Assembly (NCBI GenBank): GCA_025966135.1
Contig: JAOPVP010000020.1
Span: 1 to 52,935 of the forward strand
DNA length: 52,935 nucleotides
Reading direction: 5' to 3'
Source of the DNA: Frankiales bacterium
Lineage (GTDB): Bacteria; Actinomycetota; Actinomycetes; Mycobacteriales; SCTD01
Shown here: positions 26,383 through 34,780 of the stretch, piece after piece
How positions within the stretch are numbered: position 1 is the stretch's first letter
How the letters are laid out: each line of letters opens with the position of its first letter
Translations under genes and position numbers: made by a program
Notes under the pieces: generated by a model
The model's database searches: none
The model's input: only the letters and a program-made list of their open reading frames with translations
What the model was told of the DNA's origin: nothing

Positions 26383-28100
26383 CCTCGCTGGAGCGGCAGC
26401 GGTACGCCCTGCTGTACGGCCCCACGACGGGTGACCGCGTACGACTGGCCGACACCGACCTCCTCATCGAGGTCGAGGACGACCTCTCCCGTGGTCCCGA
26501 GGGCGCAGGAGACGAGGCCGTGTTCGGCGGCGGCAAGGTGATCCGCGAGTCGATGGGGCAGTCCCGCACGACCCGCGCTGAGGGTGCCCCGGACCTCGTC
26601 ATCACGGGTGCGCTGGTGCTCGACCACTGGGGCATCGTCAAGGCCGACATCGGCGTCCGGGGCGGGCGCATCGTCGGCATCGGCAAGGCCGGCAACCCCG
26701 ACACGATGTCCGGTGTCGACCCTGCGCTGGTGATCGGGCCCTCGACGGAGATCCTGGCCGGCAACGGCAAGATCCTCACTGCCGGGACGGTGGACACGCA
26801 TGTGCACCTGATCGCCCCGCAGCAGCTGACGGAGGCGTTGGGGGTCGGCACTACGACGATCGTCGCCGGCGGCACCGGACCGGTCGAGGGCACCAAGGCC
26901 ACCACCGTCACCCCCGGTGCCTGGAACCTGGCCCGGATGCTCGAGGCGCTCGACGACTTCCCGGTCAACGTCGCGCTGCTGGGCAAGGGCAACACCGTCT
27001 CGGCAGAGGCGCTGTGGGAGCAGCTGCGCGCCGGGGCCAGCGGCTTCAAGCTGCACGAGGACTGGGGCACCACCCCGGCAGCGATCGACGCCTGCCTCAC
27101 GGTCGCGGACGCTTCCGGCGTACAGGTGGCGCTGCACTCCGACACCTTGAACGAGGCGGGGTACGTCGAGTCCACCCTGGCCGCGATCCGCGGGCGCAGC
27201 ATCCACGCGTTCCACACCGAGGGCGCCGGTGGTGGCCACGCCCCCGACATCATCACGGTCGCTTCCCACCCGAACGTGCTGCCGAGCTCGACCAACCCGA
27301 CCCGTCCGCACACGGTCAACACCCTCGACGAGCACCTCGACATGCTCATCGTCTGCCACCACCTGAACCCGGCGGTCCCGGAGGACCTGGCCTTCGCCGA
27401 GAGCCGGATCCGCCCGTCGACGATCGCCGCGGAGGACGTGCTCCACGACCTCGGCGCCATCTCGATGATCGGCTCGGACAGTCAGGCGATGGGTCGTATC
27501 GGCGAGGTCGTGCTGCGGACCTGGCAGACCGCGCATGTGATGAAGGCGCGCCGCGGGGCGCTCCCGGGAGACGCCCGCGCCGACAACCTGCGGGCCCGCC
27601 GCTACGTGTCGAAGTACACGATCTGCCCAGCGGTCGCGCACGGCCTGGACGACGAGGTGGGCTCGGTCGAGGTCGGCAAGCTCGCCGACCTGGTCCTGTG
27701 GGAGCCGCGCTACTTCGGTGTGCGCGCCTCCACCGTCCTGAAGGGCGGCCTCGTCGCCTGGTCGCAGATGGGCGACGCCAACGGTTCCATCCCGACACCG
27801 CAGCCCGTCCTGCCACGTCCGATGTGGGGGGCGCAGCCGACAGCAGCGTCAGCGACCAGCGTCCACTTCGTCGCCGAGGCCGCCATCGAGGACCGCCTCG
27901 CCGACCGGCTCGCCGTACGCCGCAGGCTCGTCGCAGTGCGCGATGTACGACGGGTGGGCAAGGCTGACCTGCCCCTCAACGACGCGACGCCGGACATCGC
28001 GGTGGACCCGAGGACCTTTGCGGTGCGGATCGACGGGGAGCTCGTCGAGTCGGCGCCTGCTGAGGTGCTCCCGATGGCCCAGCGCTACTTCCTGTTCTGA
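26379..28100 (+). CDS. ureC: Urease alpha (catalytic) subunit
   Basis: 573 residues, close to the usual 565-575. Hydrolyses urea to ammonia and carbamate. Nickel-site residues are present: HVH in [11 protein letters not shown], the carbamylated lysine (~Lys224) in GFKLHEDWG, His in [13 protein letters not shown], the flap His in [21 protein letters not shown] and Asp in [15 protein letters not shown]. Unusual only in minor ways: the flap carries [10 protein letters not shown]. It is the common sink for urea from the two ureohydrolases and allantoicase in this window. Confidence 0.97.
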   Translation: MTSLERQRYALLYGPTTGDRVRLADTDLLIEVEDDLSRGPEGAGDEAVFGGGKVIRESMGQSRTTRAEGAPDLVITGALVLDHWGIVKADIGVRGGRIVGIGKAGNPDTMSGVDPALVIGPSTEILAGNGKILTAGTVDTHVHLIAPQQLTEALGVGTTTIVAGGTGPVEGTKATTVTPGAWNLARMLEALDDFPVNVALLGKGNTVSAEALWEQLRAGASGFKLHEDWGTTPAAIDACLTVADASGVQVALHSDTLNEAGYVESTLAAIRGRSIHAFHTEGAGGGHAPDIITVASHPNVLPSSTNPTRPHTVNTLDEHLDMLIVCHHLNPAVPEDLAFAESRIRPSTIAAEDVLHDLGAISMIGSDSQAMGRIGEVVLRTWQTAHVMKARRGALPGDARADNLRARRYVSKYTICPAVAHGLDDEVGSVEVGKLADLVLWEPRYFGVRASTVLKGGLVAWSQMGDANGSIPTPQPVLPRPMWGAQPTAASATSVHFVAEAAIEDRLADRLAVRRRLVAVRDVRRVGKADLPLNDATPDIAVDPRTFAVRIDGELVESAPAEVLPMAQRYFLF

Positions 28101-28786
28101 TGAACACTGCTGCTCAGCACGACACAGCCGTTCCCGCAGCACTCCTGCTGCTCGCAGACAGCCGGTTGCCGGCCGGGGCGCACGCCCACAGCGGCGGGCT
28201 GGCGGCCGCCGTCGACACCGGGCGGGTGCGCACTCTGGAGGATCTGCAGCGCTTTCTGACCGGCAGGCTGACGACCGCCGGTCTCGTCGCGGCCGCCGTG
28301 GCCGCGCGCGCCGCCCAGGTCCTGGGTGACGCAGAGCAGTTGGCTGCGCTCGAGGCCGAGGTCGACGCCCGTACCCCCTCCCCCGCCGCCCGGGAGGCCT
28401 CGCGGGCACAGGGTCGCGGGCTGCTGCGCGCTGTTGCGCGAGCCTGGCCGAGCCCCGTCCTGGACCTGCTGCCGGAACGGCCGCACGCGCCGGTCGCGCT
28501 CGGTGCCGCCGCGGTCGCGGTGGGCTCCGGACCGGCCGCAGCCGCCCGGGTCGCCGCTCTGACCGCCGTCACCGGCCCGGCCTGGGCTGCGGTGCGGCTG
28601 CTGGGCCTCGATCCGCTCGCCGTCAGCGCCCTGCTGGCCGGCCTGGCCCCGCAGGTCGAGCAGGTGGCCGACGAGGCCCTCACTTCAGCCAAGCCGGGAC
28701 AGCCGCTGCCGGCCGCCTCGGGACCCATGCTGGAGCTGCTTGCGCAAGCCCACACCCGCACGGAGGTGCGTCTCTTTGCATCGTGA
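28100..28786 (+). CDS. ureF: Urease accessory protein UreF
   Basis: 228 residues; shares one base with the ureC stop. UreF pattern: [23 protein letters not shown] near the N-terminus and a helical Ala-rich body ending in [15 protein letters not shown]. With UreD and UreG it forms the complex that delivers nickel and CO2 to apo-urease. Overlaps the ureG start by 11 bases. Confidence 0.92.
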   Translation: MNTAAQHDTAVPAALLLLADSRLPAGAHAHSGGLAAAVDTGRVRTLEDLQRFLTGRLTTAGLVAAAVAARAAQVLGDAEQLAALEAEVDARTPSPAAREASRAQGRGLLRAVARAWPSPVLDLLPERPHAPVALGAAAVAVGSGPAAAARVAALTAVTGPAWAAVRLLGLDPLAVSALLAGLAPQVEQVADEALTSAKPGQPLPAASGPMLELLAQAHTRTEVRLFAS

Positions 28787-29459
28787 CCCACGCGTCCACG
28801 GCCTGCTGGCCCCAGCAGCCGGCGGACCCCATCGCTCGTTCCGGGTCGGCGTCGGCGGTCCCGTGGGCAGCGGCAAGACCGCGCTCGTCGCGGCCCTGTG
28901 CCGCACCCTCGGCGACGAGCTCGCGCTGGCTGTCGTGACCAACGACATCTACACCACGGAGGACGCCGAGTTCCTGCGCCGCAGCGGCGCCATCGACCCG
29001 ACGCGGGTGGCGGCAGTCGAGACCGGCTGCTGCCCGCACACCGCCGTACGTGATGACATCACCGCCAACCTCGACGCGGTGGAGGAGCTCGAGCGCCGGC
29101 ACGCGCCGCTCGAGCTGGTGCTCGTGGAGTCCGGCGGCGACAACCTGACCATGACGTTCAGCCAGGGACTGGTTGACGTCCAGCTGTTCGTCCTCGACGT
29201 CGCAGGCGGTGACAAGGTGCCGCGCAAGGGCGGCCCAGGCGTGACCGCGTCGGACCTGCTGGTCATCAACAAGACCGATCTCGCCAGCCGCGTCGGGGCC
29301 GATCTGGCGGTCATGGCCGGCGACGCCGACCGGATGCGCAAGGGCGGGCCCGTGCTGTTCACCAGCCTGACCGAGCAGCCCGGCGCCCCAGACGTGGCCG
29401 GGTGGCTACGGGCTGCCCGCGCCCGTTGGCAGGGCGCTGTAGTCACCAGCCCCGGCTGA
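28776..29459 (+). CDS. ureG: Urease accessory GTPase UreG
   Basis: 227 residues from TTG 28776, supported by GGAGG nine bases upstream (28762-28766). SIMIBI-class GTPase: P-loop [27 protein letters not shown], the nickel-binding Cys-Pro-His in [22 protein letters not shown] and NKTDLA. It couples GTP hydrolysis to nickel insertion into urease. UreE is not encoded in the window, so nickel must reach UreG another way. Confidence 0.94.
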   Translation: MHRDPRVHGLLAPAAGGPHRSFRVGVGGPVGSGKTALVAALCRTLGDELALAVVTNDIYTTEDAEFLRRSGAIDPTRVAAVETGCCPHTAVRDDITANLDAVEELERRHAPLELVLVESGGDNLTMTFSQGLVDVQLFVLDVAGGDKVPRKGGPGVTASDLLVINKTDLASRVGADLAVMAGDADRMRKGGPVLFTSLTEQPGAPDVAGWLRAARARWQGAVVTSPG

Positions 29460-29461
29460 CG

Positions 29462-30253
29462 GTGCCGCTTCACTCGAGCGCCCGTGCGGTCGCGTCCTGC
29501 CGCGACGGCCGGACCTACCTCAGCTCGCTGCGGTCGCAGGTGCCCCTGTCGCTGCGCCCCACCGCAGCGGGCCTCACCGTGGTCGCCTCCGCCTTCGGAC
29601 CACTCGGCGGGGACACCACGGCCCTCGAGCTCGTGCTGGAGGCAGGGGCACGGCTGCAGGTCGGCTCCGCGGGCGCACAGGTCGCGCAACCAGGCGTGGC
29701 AGACCCGGTGTCCCGCGCGTCGGTGCGACTTCAGGTCGGTGAGGGCGCGGACCTGGAGTGGCGGCCGAAACCACTGGTCGTCACGGCGGGGGCGGAGCAC
29801 CGGCTCGAGCTGCAGGTCACCGCGGCAGCCGGGTCGCGACTGCTGCTGGCGGAGACTGCCGTCCTGAGCGGTGGCCGCTACCGGTCTCACTGGCGGGTCG
29901 ACTACGGGCAGCTGCCCCTGCTCGCCGCCGACCTCGACATCGGGCCGGGAGCGCCGGACGGCTGGGACGGTCCGGCGGGCACGGACGGCGCGCGCATTCT
30001 CCTGACAGCCCTGCTGGCAGGCGAACAGCTCCTACGCGCGGGTCCGCTGGCAGGAGGCGAGGTGCTGTCACTTGCAGGACCTGGCGTGCTGCTGCAGTGG
30101 CTCGGTGACGACGCGGTTGAGGCGCAGCGCTGCCTCGACGCCTTCGTCGCAGCAGCTTCCGGCGTCCCGGCGGCACATATGTCACCGCCACCGCGTGGTG
30201 GGTCGTCGCTTAACACGAACGTCACCGCTCCGCTGTCGGCACGACACACGTAA
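29462..30253 (+). CDS. ureD: Urease accessory protein UreD
   Basis: 263 residues from GTG 29462, two bases after the ureG stop. UreD/UreH pattern: YLSSLRSQVPLSLRPT, LELVLEAGARLQVGSAGAQVA, LEWRPKPLVVTAGAEHRLELQV and AETAVLSGGRYRSHWRVDYG. Last gene of ureABCFGD. Its final ~25 residues (PPPRGGSSLNTNVTAPLSARHT) are low-complexity and lie over the promoter/operator region of the first guanidine riboswitch. Confidence 0.88.
   Translation: MPLHSSARAVASCRDGRTYLSSLRSQVPLSLRPTAAGLTVVASAFGPLGGDTTALELVLEAGARLQVGSAGAQVAQPGVADPVSRASVRLQVGEGADLEWRPKPLVVTAGAEHRLELQVTAAAGSRLLLAETAVLSGGRYRSHWRVDYGQLPLLAADLDIGPGAPDGWDGPAGTDGARILLTALLAGEQLLRAGPLAGGEVLSLAGPGVLLQWLGDDAVEAQRCLDAFVAAASGVPAAHMSPPPRGGSSLNTNVTAPLSARHT
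30210..30221 (+). promoter_or_regulatory. Shared promoter/operator element 46 bases before riboswitch 1 (GlnR-like)
   Basis: TTAACACGAACG, 11 of 12 bases identical to TTCACACGAACG at 34505, both exactly 46 bases before the riboswitch starts. Read with the following bases it gives TTAAC-n6-GTCAC, a partial match to the actinobacterial GlnR half-site pair gTnAC-n6-GaAAC. TTAACA could also serve as a -35 hexamer. It lies inside the ureD 3' end. Confidence 0.5.
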
Positions 30254-30255
30254 GC

Positions 30256-30391
30256 GATGGGCTGACTTCGACCCGCTTCACGGCGGGGCGCACCTAGGGT
30301 TCCGTCGCTCACGCGGGTCTGGTCCGAGAGGTGCAGCGGTCGCCGCGAGGCTTCCGTTCCACGGCGGGACAAAAGCCCGGGAGGTCCGACG
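30256..30391 (+). ncRNA. Guanidine-I (ykkC) riboswitch 1
   Basis: Contains the invariant blocks of the guanidine-I aptamer in order: CTAGGGTTCCG at about 30294, CTGGTCCGAGAGGTGCAG at about 30319 and ACGGCGGGACAAAAGCCCGG from 30361. These segments form the P1b and P3 regions that bind guanidinium. Guanidine binding normally switches on downstream genes. It begins 3 bases after ureD and controls the GTG gene at 30434. No poly-U terminator is visible; a CGGCC/GGCCG hairpin lies between the aptamer and the GGAG site at 30424, so control of ribosome access or Rho is possible. Confidence 0.95.
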
Positions 30392-30433
30392 CTCTCGGCC
30401 TTCCATGGCCGGGCCGACCCCCCGGAGCGACGC

Positions 30434-31243
30434 GTGGAGCTGGTGCCGCCGGACGCCCGTCTGACCGGCCGCTGGCAGCGCTCGCTGTTGACGACCACCG
30501 ACGGTCACCGCGACTCGAGCACGAACGTCACCTGGCTGCAGGCGCACGGCCTGTACGTCGACCTCCGCCAGCCCGTGCCGGGGCCCGACCTGCCGCCGCT
30601 CGGCTGCCTGCGTGACCTCACCCGCGACCAGGCGGTCGCCCTGGCTGGCACGGAGGGCTTCGCTGGTCGGCTCGTCGCGGATGGCGACTGGGCTCACTGG
30701 GAGCGGCTGGTCGACCTCCAGCCACCGGGACCGACGCTCGACGAGGGCCGGCTCGTGCCCGACGGGGACGACGTCGTGGAGCACGGCAGGGATGGCAGCT
30801 ACGTCGAGTACTGGCAACGGACCACCGGCCCGACCACACCGGTGGCCGCGCTGCTGCTGCGCGAGAGGACGACAGGCGCCACGGCGGTCCTCGTGCGGGT
30901 CGGCGAGGACGTGGCCTGGGCCCGCGGCCGGACGCAGCCACTGGATGCGGGCGCTTTGCTGGCCGAGCGCGTCGCGGCCGCCGACAGCGTGCAGGACGCG
31001 CAAGACCTGCTCGACACCGAGGTGGCGATGGGCCGTGTCGGTCCTGACGGCATCGTCCTGACCCGTTCCAGCCTCCCCTGGCGCGCCGGGTCCCTGCTCG
31101 ATGCCGCTGCCGCCGGAGAAGACCTCAGCACCTGGGACGTCACACCCGAAGGCACCGCCGTACAACGCCGGTGGCAGGTCCTCGCTCGTGAGGGTGAGCT
31201 GGCGGACCTGCTGGCCCATAGCCGTTTGGAGCGTTCCGCATGA
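30434..31243 (+). CDS. Uncharacterised protein, first gene under guanidine riboswitch 1
   Basis: 269 residues, GTG start with GGAG at 30424-30427. No recognised domain name. The N-terminus LTGRWQRSLLTTTDGHRDSSTNVTWLQAHGLYVDLRQP has a compact beta-rich look with conserved-looking Trp and Asp, and the middle (EGFAGRLVADGDWAHWERLVDLQPPGP, then TLDEGRLVPDGDDVVEHG) suggests a calycin/lipocalin-like barrel; that fold is a guess. The C-terminal half is helical. No signal peptide or membrane segment, so cytosolic. It overlaps the dioxygenase start by ATGA. Being first in the operon suggests a role close to sensing, binding or processing the guanidino compound. Confidence 0.75.
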   Translation: MELVPPDARLTGRWQRSLLTTTDGHRDSSTNVTWLQAHGLYVDLRQPVPGPDLPPLGCLRDLTRDQAVALAGTEGFAGRLVADGDWAHWERLVDLQPPGPTLDEGRLVPDGDDVVEHGRDGSYVEYWQRTTGPTTPVAALLLRERTTGATAVLVRVGEDVAWARGRTQPLDAGALLAERVAAADSVQDAQDLLDTEVAMGRVGPDGIVLTRSSLPWRAGSLLDAAAAGEDLSTWDVTPEGTAVQRRWQVLAREGELADLLAHSRLERSA

Positions 31244-32280
31244 GCCACCTCACCGACTTCACCGAAGTCCCTGTCATCGACGTGGCCGGGCTGCTCGGCG
31301 ACGACCCGCGAGAGCAGCTGCGGGTCGCGCAGGACCTGGGCAAAGCGGCCCGCGAGGTCGGCTTCCTCTACGTGACCGGGACGGGGGTGGCACCTGCCCT
31401 CTTCGACGACCTGCTGCAGGTCACGCAGGCCTTCTTCGCGCTCCCGGAGGACGAGAAGATGCGCAGCTACATCGGGCTCTCCAGCAACCACCGCGGCTAC
31501 GTGCCGATCGGCGAGGAGGTCTTCACCGGCGGGACCGTAGACCTCAAGGAGGCCTTCGATCTCAGCCGGGATCTGCCGGCCGATGACCCCGACTACCTGG
31601 CGGGCCGGATGCTCGGACCCAACCAGTGGCCGGACCTGCCGGGCTTCGCCGCCGCCTGCACGGCGTACTACGAGGCGGTGATGACCCTGGGCCGCGCGCT
31701 GCTGCGCGGGTTCGCGCTCGCGATCGGCGAGCTCCCCGACGCGTTCGACGGCTACGTGACCAAGCCGCCGACGCAGCTGCGGCTCATCCACTACCCGCAC
31801 GACCCCACCGCCCGAGATGCCGTCGGGATCGGCGCGCACACCGACTACGAGTGCTTCACGATCCTCAAGCCCACCGCACCGGGTCTGGAGGTCCTCAACG
31901 CGGCCGGGACCTGGATCGACGTCCCGCCGCTGCAGGACGCGTTCGTCATCAACGTCGGCGACCTCCTCGAGATGTGGACCAACGGGCAGTTCGTGGCGAC
32001 GACCCACCGGGTCCGCCGCGTGACCGAGGAGCGCTGGTCGTTCCCGCTGTTCTTCAACGTGGACCACGACACGCTGGTCGAGCCGCTCCCGCAGTTCGTC
32101 GAGCCCGGCGAGCCGACGCGACCAGCGCTCGTCGCGGGCGACCACCTGTTCGCCCAGACCGCGCAGAGCTTCACCTACCTCAAGCAGCGTCTCGCCTCGG
32201 GCGACCTCGTGCTGCCCGAGGGCTCGCTAGCGCTGTCCACCTTCGGCCAAGAAGCCCCGCAGGGCAAGGGATCTGCATGA
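31240..32280 (+). CDS. 2-oxoglutarate/Fe(II)-dependent dioxygenase (IPNS-like)
   Basis: 346 residues, ATGA overlap at both ends. Isopenicillin-N-synthase-like double-stranded beta-helix oxygenase: N-terminal EVPVIDVAGLLGDDPREQL and VGFLYVTGTG; iron ligands His200 and Asp202 in GAHTDYECFTIL and His256 in TTHRVRR; 2-oxoglutarate-binding Arg265-x-Ser267 in ERWSFPLFF. The same superfamily includes the bacterial ethylene-forming enzyme and plant homoarginine hydroxylases, which hydroxylate the carbon beside a guanidino group and so release guanidine. Under a guanidine riboswitch, a role in freeing guanidine from arginine-like or alkylguanidines is a reasonable inference, not shown by sequence. Confidence 0.88.
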   Translation: MSHLTDFTEVPVIDVAGLLGDDPREQLRVAQDLGKAAREVGFLYVTGTGVAPALFDDLLQVTQAFFALPEDEKMRSYIGLSSNHRGYVPIGEEVFTGGTVDLKEAFDLSRDLPADDPDYLAGRMLGPNQWPDLPGFAAACTAYYEAVMTLGRALLRGFALAIGELPDAFDGYVTKPPTQLRLIHYPHDPTARDAVGIGAHTDYECFTILKPTAPGLEVLNAAGTWIDVPPLQDAFVINVGDLLEMWTNGQFVATTHRVRRVTEERWSFPLFFNVDHDTLVEPLPQFVEPGEPTRPALVAGDHLFAQTAQSFTYLKQRLASGDLVLPEGSLALSTFGQEAPQGKGSA

Positions 32281-33053
32281 CCGCGCTCCGTTGGCAGGAC
32301 GCCGCCTGGCCGGACCTTCAGGAGGCCTTCGCGGCGCGCGAGCACGAGGTGGGGCTGGTCCCCGTCGGTGCCACCGAGCAGCACGGACCGCACCTGCCGA
32401 CCGGCACGGACACGTTCATCGCGACGGCCGTCTGCGAACGCGCAGCCGAGCTCGTCGACGGGCTCGTGCTGCCGGCCGTGCCGGTGGGGGTGAGCTACGG
32501 CCACGGCACTGTGCTGCCGGGGACGCTGTCGCTGAGCCCGGACCTGCTGGCCGAAGTGCTCAAGGCCTATGCCCTCTGGGCGGCGGCGTCGGGCCTGCGA
32601 CGGTTGCTGTTCGTCAACGCCCACCTCGGCAACACCGCCACGATCGGCACCGCCACCGACTGGCTGCGGCTCTACGTCCCGGAGCTTCGCGTGGGCACGG
32701 TCGACTGGTGGGCCTGCGACCCGGCGGTGCACGCCGAGGCGGTCGCGGACGGGGACGACATCCATGCGAACCGCGCGGAGACCGCTCTGATGCTCGCTGT
32801 TGCCCCGGACCTGGTGCACGCCGACCGGATTGCCGACGCCGACGACGAGGACCGCACCGACGGCCTGGTCTTCCGCTACACCGCACCGTCGCTGTCGACC
32901 AACGGCGTCACCGGCCGTCCGTCGGAAGCCACGGCGGCACTCGGGGAGCAGCTGCTCGCCGGCATCGCCCGGGCGGTCGCCGACCGCGTCGACCGAGGTC
33001 GCACGGAAGAGCCCCCGCTCGGCGTCGCTGCCCGCCCACCACTTCCGCGCTAG
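32277..33053 (+). CDS. Creatininase-family amidohydrolase
   Basis: 258 residues. Creatininase fold with metal-binding sequence LVPVGATEQHGPHLPTGTDT (Glu, His, Asp ligands), VSYGHGTVLPGTLSLSP, and LFVNAHLGNT in place of the usual NGHGGN. The His-Gly-Gly-Asn loop is thus changed to His-Leu-Gly-Asn. The downstream DDIHANRAETALML matches the family's G(D/E)xHAG(E) element with Asn-Arg for Gly. Creatininase converts the cyclic guanidino compound creatinine to creatine, but the family also holds other amide hydrolases and a mycofactocin peptidase. In this operon a cyclic or amide-linked guanidine substrate is plausible. Confidence 0.82.
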   Translation: MTALRWQDAAWPDLQEAFAAREHEVGLVPVGATEQHGPHLPTGTDTFIATAVCERAAELVDGLVLPAVPVGVSYGHGTVLPGTLSLSPDLLAEVLKAYALWAAASGLRRLLFVNAHLGNTATIGTATDWLRLYVPELRVGTVDWWACDPAVHAEAVADGDDIHANRAETALMLAVAPDLVHADRIADADDEDRTDGLVFRYTAPSLSTNGVTGRPSEATAALGEQLLAGIARAVADRVDRGRTEEPPLGVAARPPLPR

Positions 33054-33081
33054 TCGCACCAACCCCATCTCAAGGAGACAC

Positions 33082-34455
33082 ATGGACACCGTGCATGCCC
33101 TGTCCGAGGACCACGCGCAGCTGGCCAAGGACCTGCAGGCCAAGGGAGTGAAGTACGCCACCGGTGGTTGGATCGACGTCAACGGCCGCTCCAAGTCCAA
33201 GGTCGTCCCGATCGACCACCTGCCTCAGCTGCTCGCCGGCTCCGAGCGCTACACGCCCCGTGGCATGGGCGACCTCGGCCAGATGAACCCGTACGAGGAC
33301 GAGTGCGTCGCGCTGCCCGACATCGACACCCTGCAGGTGCTGCCCTGGGACCGCCGCTTCGCCTGGATGGCCGCAGATCTGGCGTACGGCGGTAGTGAGC
33401 CGTTCGCGCTGTGCCCGCGGTCGGCGCTCAAGAAGCAGGTCCAGGTCGCCGCCGACCAGGGACTGGTCGCCAACCTGGGTGTGGAGACCGAGTTCTACGT
33501 GTTCAAGCCCGTGGAAGACGTCACGGGCGAGCTGGTGCCGATGGCGGCCAGCGGACGCCTGCGGCCCACCCCGGCCTACGACCTGGAGAGCACGCTGGAC
33601 GCGATGCCGTACCTGGACCGGATGATCGACGCCATGGACGAGCTGGGATTCGGCGTCTACAGCTTCGACCACGAAGGCGGCGACGGGCAGTTCGAGTTCG
33701 ACTTCGGCTATGCACCAGCGCTTCAGACCGCCGACCGCATCTCACTGTTCCGGCTGATGGCCCGGCAGGTCGCCAAGCAGTGCGGCTTGATGGCCACGTT
33801 CATGCCCAAGCCGATCACGGGCGGCTGGGGTTCCGGACATCACTTCAACATGAGCCTCGAGGACTCGACCACGGGGCTGAACCTGTTCCGCGACGCGGAC
33901 GACCCGACCGGCAAGGGTTGGAGCAAGACGGCGTACGCCTTCACTGCCGGCATGCTCCGGCACGCTCCGGCCATCGCCGCCGTGGCCACCCCCACCGTCA
34001 ACTCCTACAAGCGCCTGGCGCCACGGCTGGCCGACGGTTCGATCTCCTGGGCACCGGTCTGGGCGGCCTACGGCCACAACAACCGGTCCTGCATGGTCCG
34101 GCTGCCTGCCAACCGGCCGGCTCTGGAGAACCGGGCGGTCGACTCCGCCGCCAACACCTACCTCGCCTTCGCGCTGATGCTGGCGGCCGGCCTCGAGGGC
34201 GTCGCCCTGGGTCTCGACCCCGGCGAGCCCGCTGAGGCCGCGACCTACGAGTGGGGCGCCGGCCGGGAGGGCGCCGTACGTCTGCCGCGCACGCTGCTCG
34301 AGGCGATCGACGCCTTCGACCAGGACCCGTTGGTGCACGAGGTGTTCGCCCCGCAGCTGGTGTCGGAGTACTCCGACATGCGGCGTGGCGAGTGGGACTC
34401 CTTCCATGCCGAGGTGACCGACTGGGAACGTCGCCGCTACCTCCTGGACCTGTGA
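33082..34455 (+). CDS. glnT: GlnT-type (type III) glutamine synthetase family ligase
   Basis: 457 residues, ATG with AGGAGA upstream. Gamma-glutamyl ligase: GIDVNGRSKSKVVPI-like N-terminus, ETEFYVFKP and FDHEGGDGQFEFDF metal-binding segments, GSGHHFNMSL, TVNSYKRLAP, NNRSCMVRLP and the ENRAVDSAANTYLAFA glutamate-binding segment. This class includes glutamine synthetase GlnT and gamma-glutamylmethylamide synthetase, which joins glutamate to ammonia or methylamine. In a guanidine operon it could assimilate ammonia from guanidine and urea breakdown, or methylamine from methylguanidine. Specificity cannot be read. Confidence 0.87.
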   Translation: MDTVHALSEDHAQLAKDLQAKGVKYATGGWIDVNGRSKSKVVPIDHLPQLLAGSERYTPRGMGDLGQMNPYEDECVALPDIDTLQVLPWDRRFAWMAADLAYGGSEPFALCPRSALKKQVQVAADQGLVANLGVETEFYVFKPVEDVTGELVPMAASGRLRPTPAYDLESTLDAMPYLDRMIDAMDELGFGVYSFDHEGGDGQFEFDFGYAPALQTADRISLFRLMARQVAKQCGLMATFMPKPITGGWGSGHHFNMSLEDSTTGLNLFRDADDPTGKGWSKTAYAFTAGMLRHAPAIAAVATPTVNSYKRLAPRLADGSISWAPVWAAYGHNNRSCMVRLPANRPALENRAVDSAANTYLAFALMLAAGLEGVALGLDPGEPAEAATYEWGAGREGAVRLPRTLLEAIDAFDQDPLVHEVFAPQLVSEYSDMRRGEWDSFHAEVTDWERRRYLLDL

Positions 34456-34504
34456 CGGTGCGGCTCGTTCGCCGGGAGCTGGCTCGGTGACCCCCCGGGT
34501 GATG

Positions 34505-34520
34505 TTCACACGAACGGAAC
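34505..34520 (+). promoter_or_regulatory. Shared promoter/operator element 46 bases before riboswitch 2 (GlnR-like)
   Basis: TTCACACGAACGGAAC: TTCAC-n6-GGAAC matches the GlnR pattern gTnAC-n6-GaAAC at 8 of 10 positions, and the first 12 bases match the element at 30210 in 11. TTCACA can also be read as a -35, with a 17-base spacer to TAAAAC at 34528-34533 as a weak -10. Suggests nitrogen control on top of guanidine sensing. Confidence 0.5.
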
Positions 34521-34550
34521 ACCGGGTTAAAACGCGAGTCACGCCGGGCC

Positions 34551-34704
34551 GATGGACTGATTTCGACCCACTCAGGTGGGGCGTGCCTAGGGTTCCGCCG
34601 CCGGTCGAGAGACCGGTGGGCCTGGTCCGAGAGGTGCAGGCATCCCCCCGGATGGTCCGGGGGCGTTGCTCCACGGCGGGACAAAAGCCCGGGAGACAGT
34701 CGCT
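34551..34704 (+). ncRNA. Guanidine-I (ykkC) riboswitch 2
   Basis: Same aptamer as riboswitch 1: CTAGGGTTCCG at about 34587, CTGGTCCGAGAGGTGCAG from 34622 and ACGGCGGGACAAAAGCCCGG from 34673. P1 closes between GACTG (34555-34559) and CAGTC (34697-34701). Variable hairpins differ from copy 1 (for example the GGTCgagaGACC stem), so this is an old duplication or an independent acquisition. It precedes the ABC-transporter/ureohydrolase operon; no run of T follows, so control is probably translational or Rho-linked. Confidence 0.95.
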
Positions 34705-34747
34705 GTCGGCTGCTCCGTTGCCGGCGCTGTTCCCCCGGAGGATGCCG

Positions 34748-34780
34748 ATGCACCGCACCAGCGCTCGGAGCCCTCGATGA
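34748..34780 (+). CDS. Candidate 10-residue Arg-rich leader peptide
   Basis: ATG at 34748 with GGAGG six bases upstream (34737-34741) reads MHRTSARSPR and stops at TGA 34778-34780, overlapping the ABC ATPase start as ATGA. A second in-frame ATG at 34742 would add Met-Pro. Three of ten codons are arginine. Position just after the riboswitch and the stop-start overlap suggest translational coupling or ribosome-stalling control. No homologue known; it could be chance. Confidence 0.35.
   Translation: MHRTSARSPR

Noticed and set aside
32277..33053. MftE mycofactocin peptidase
   Set aside because: No other mycofactocin genes nearby, and the context is a guanidine-riboswitch operon; the creatininase family in general is the safer call.
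34456..34500. Intrinsic terminator after glnT
   Set aside because: Only short, bulged pairing around CCCGGG and no T run; more likely part of the promoter region of riboswitch 2.
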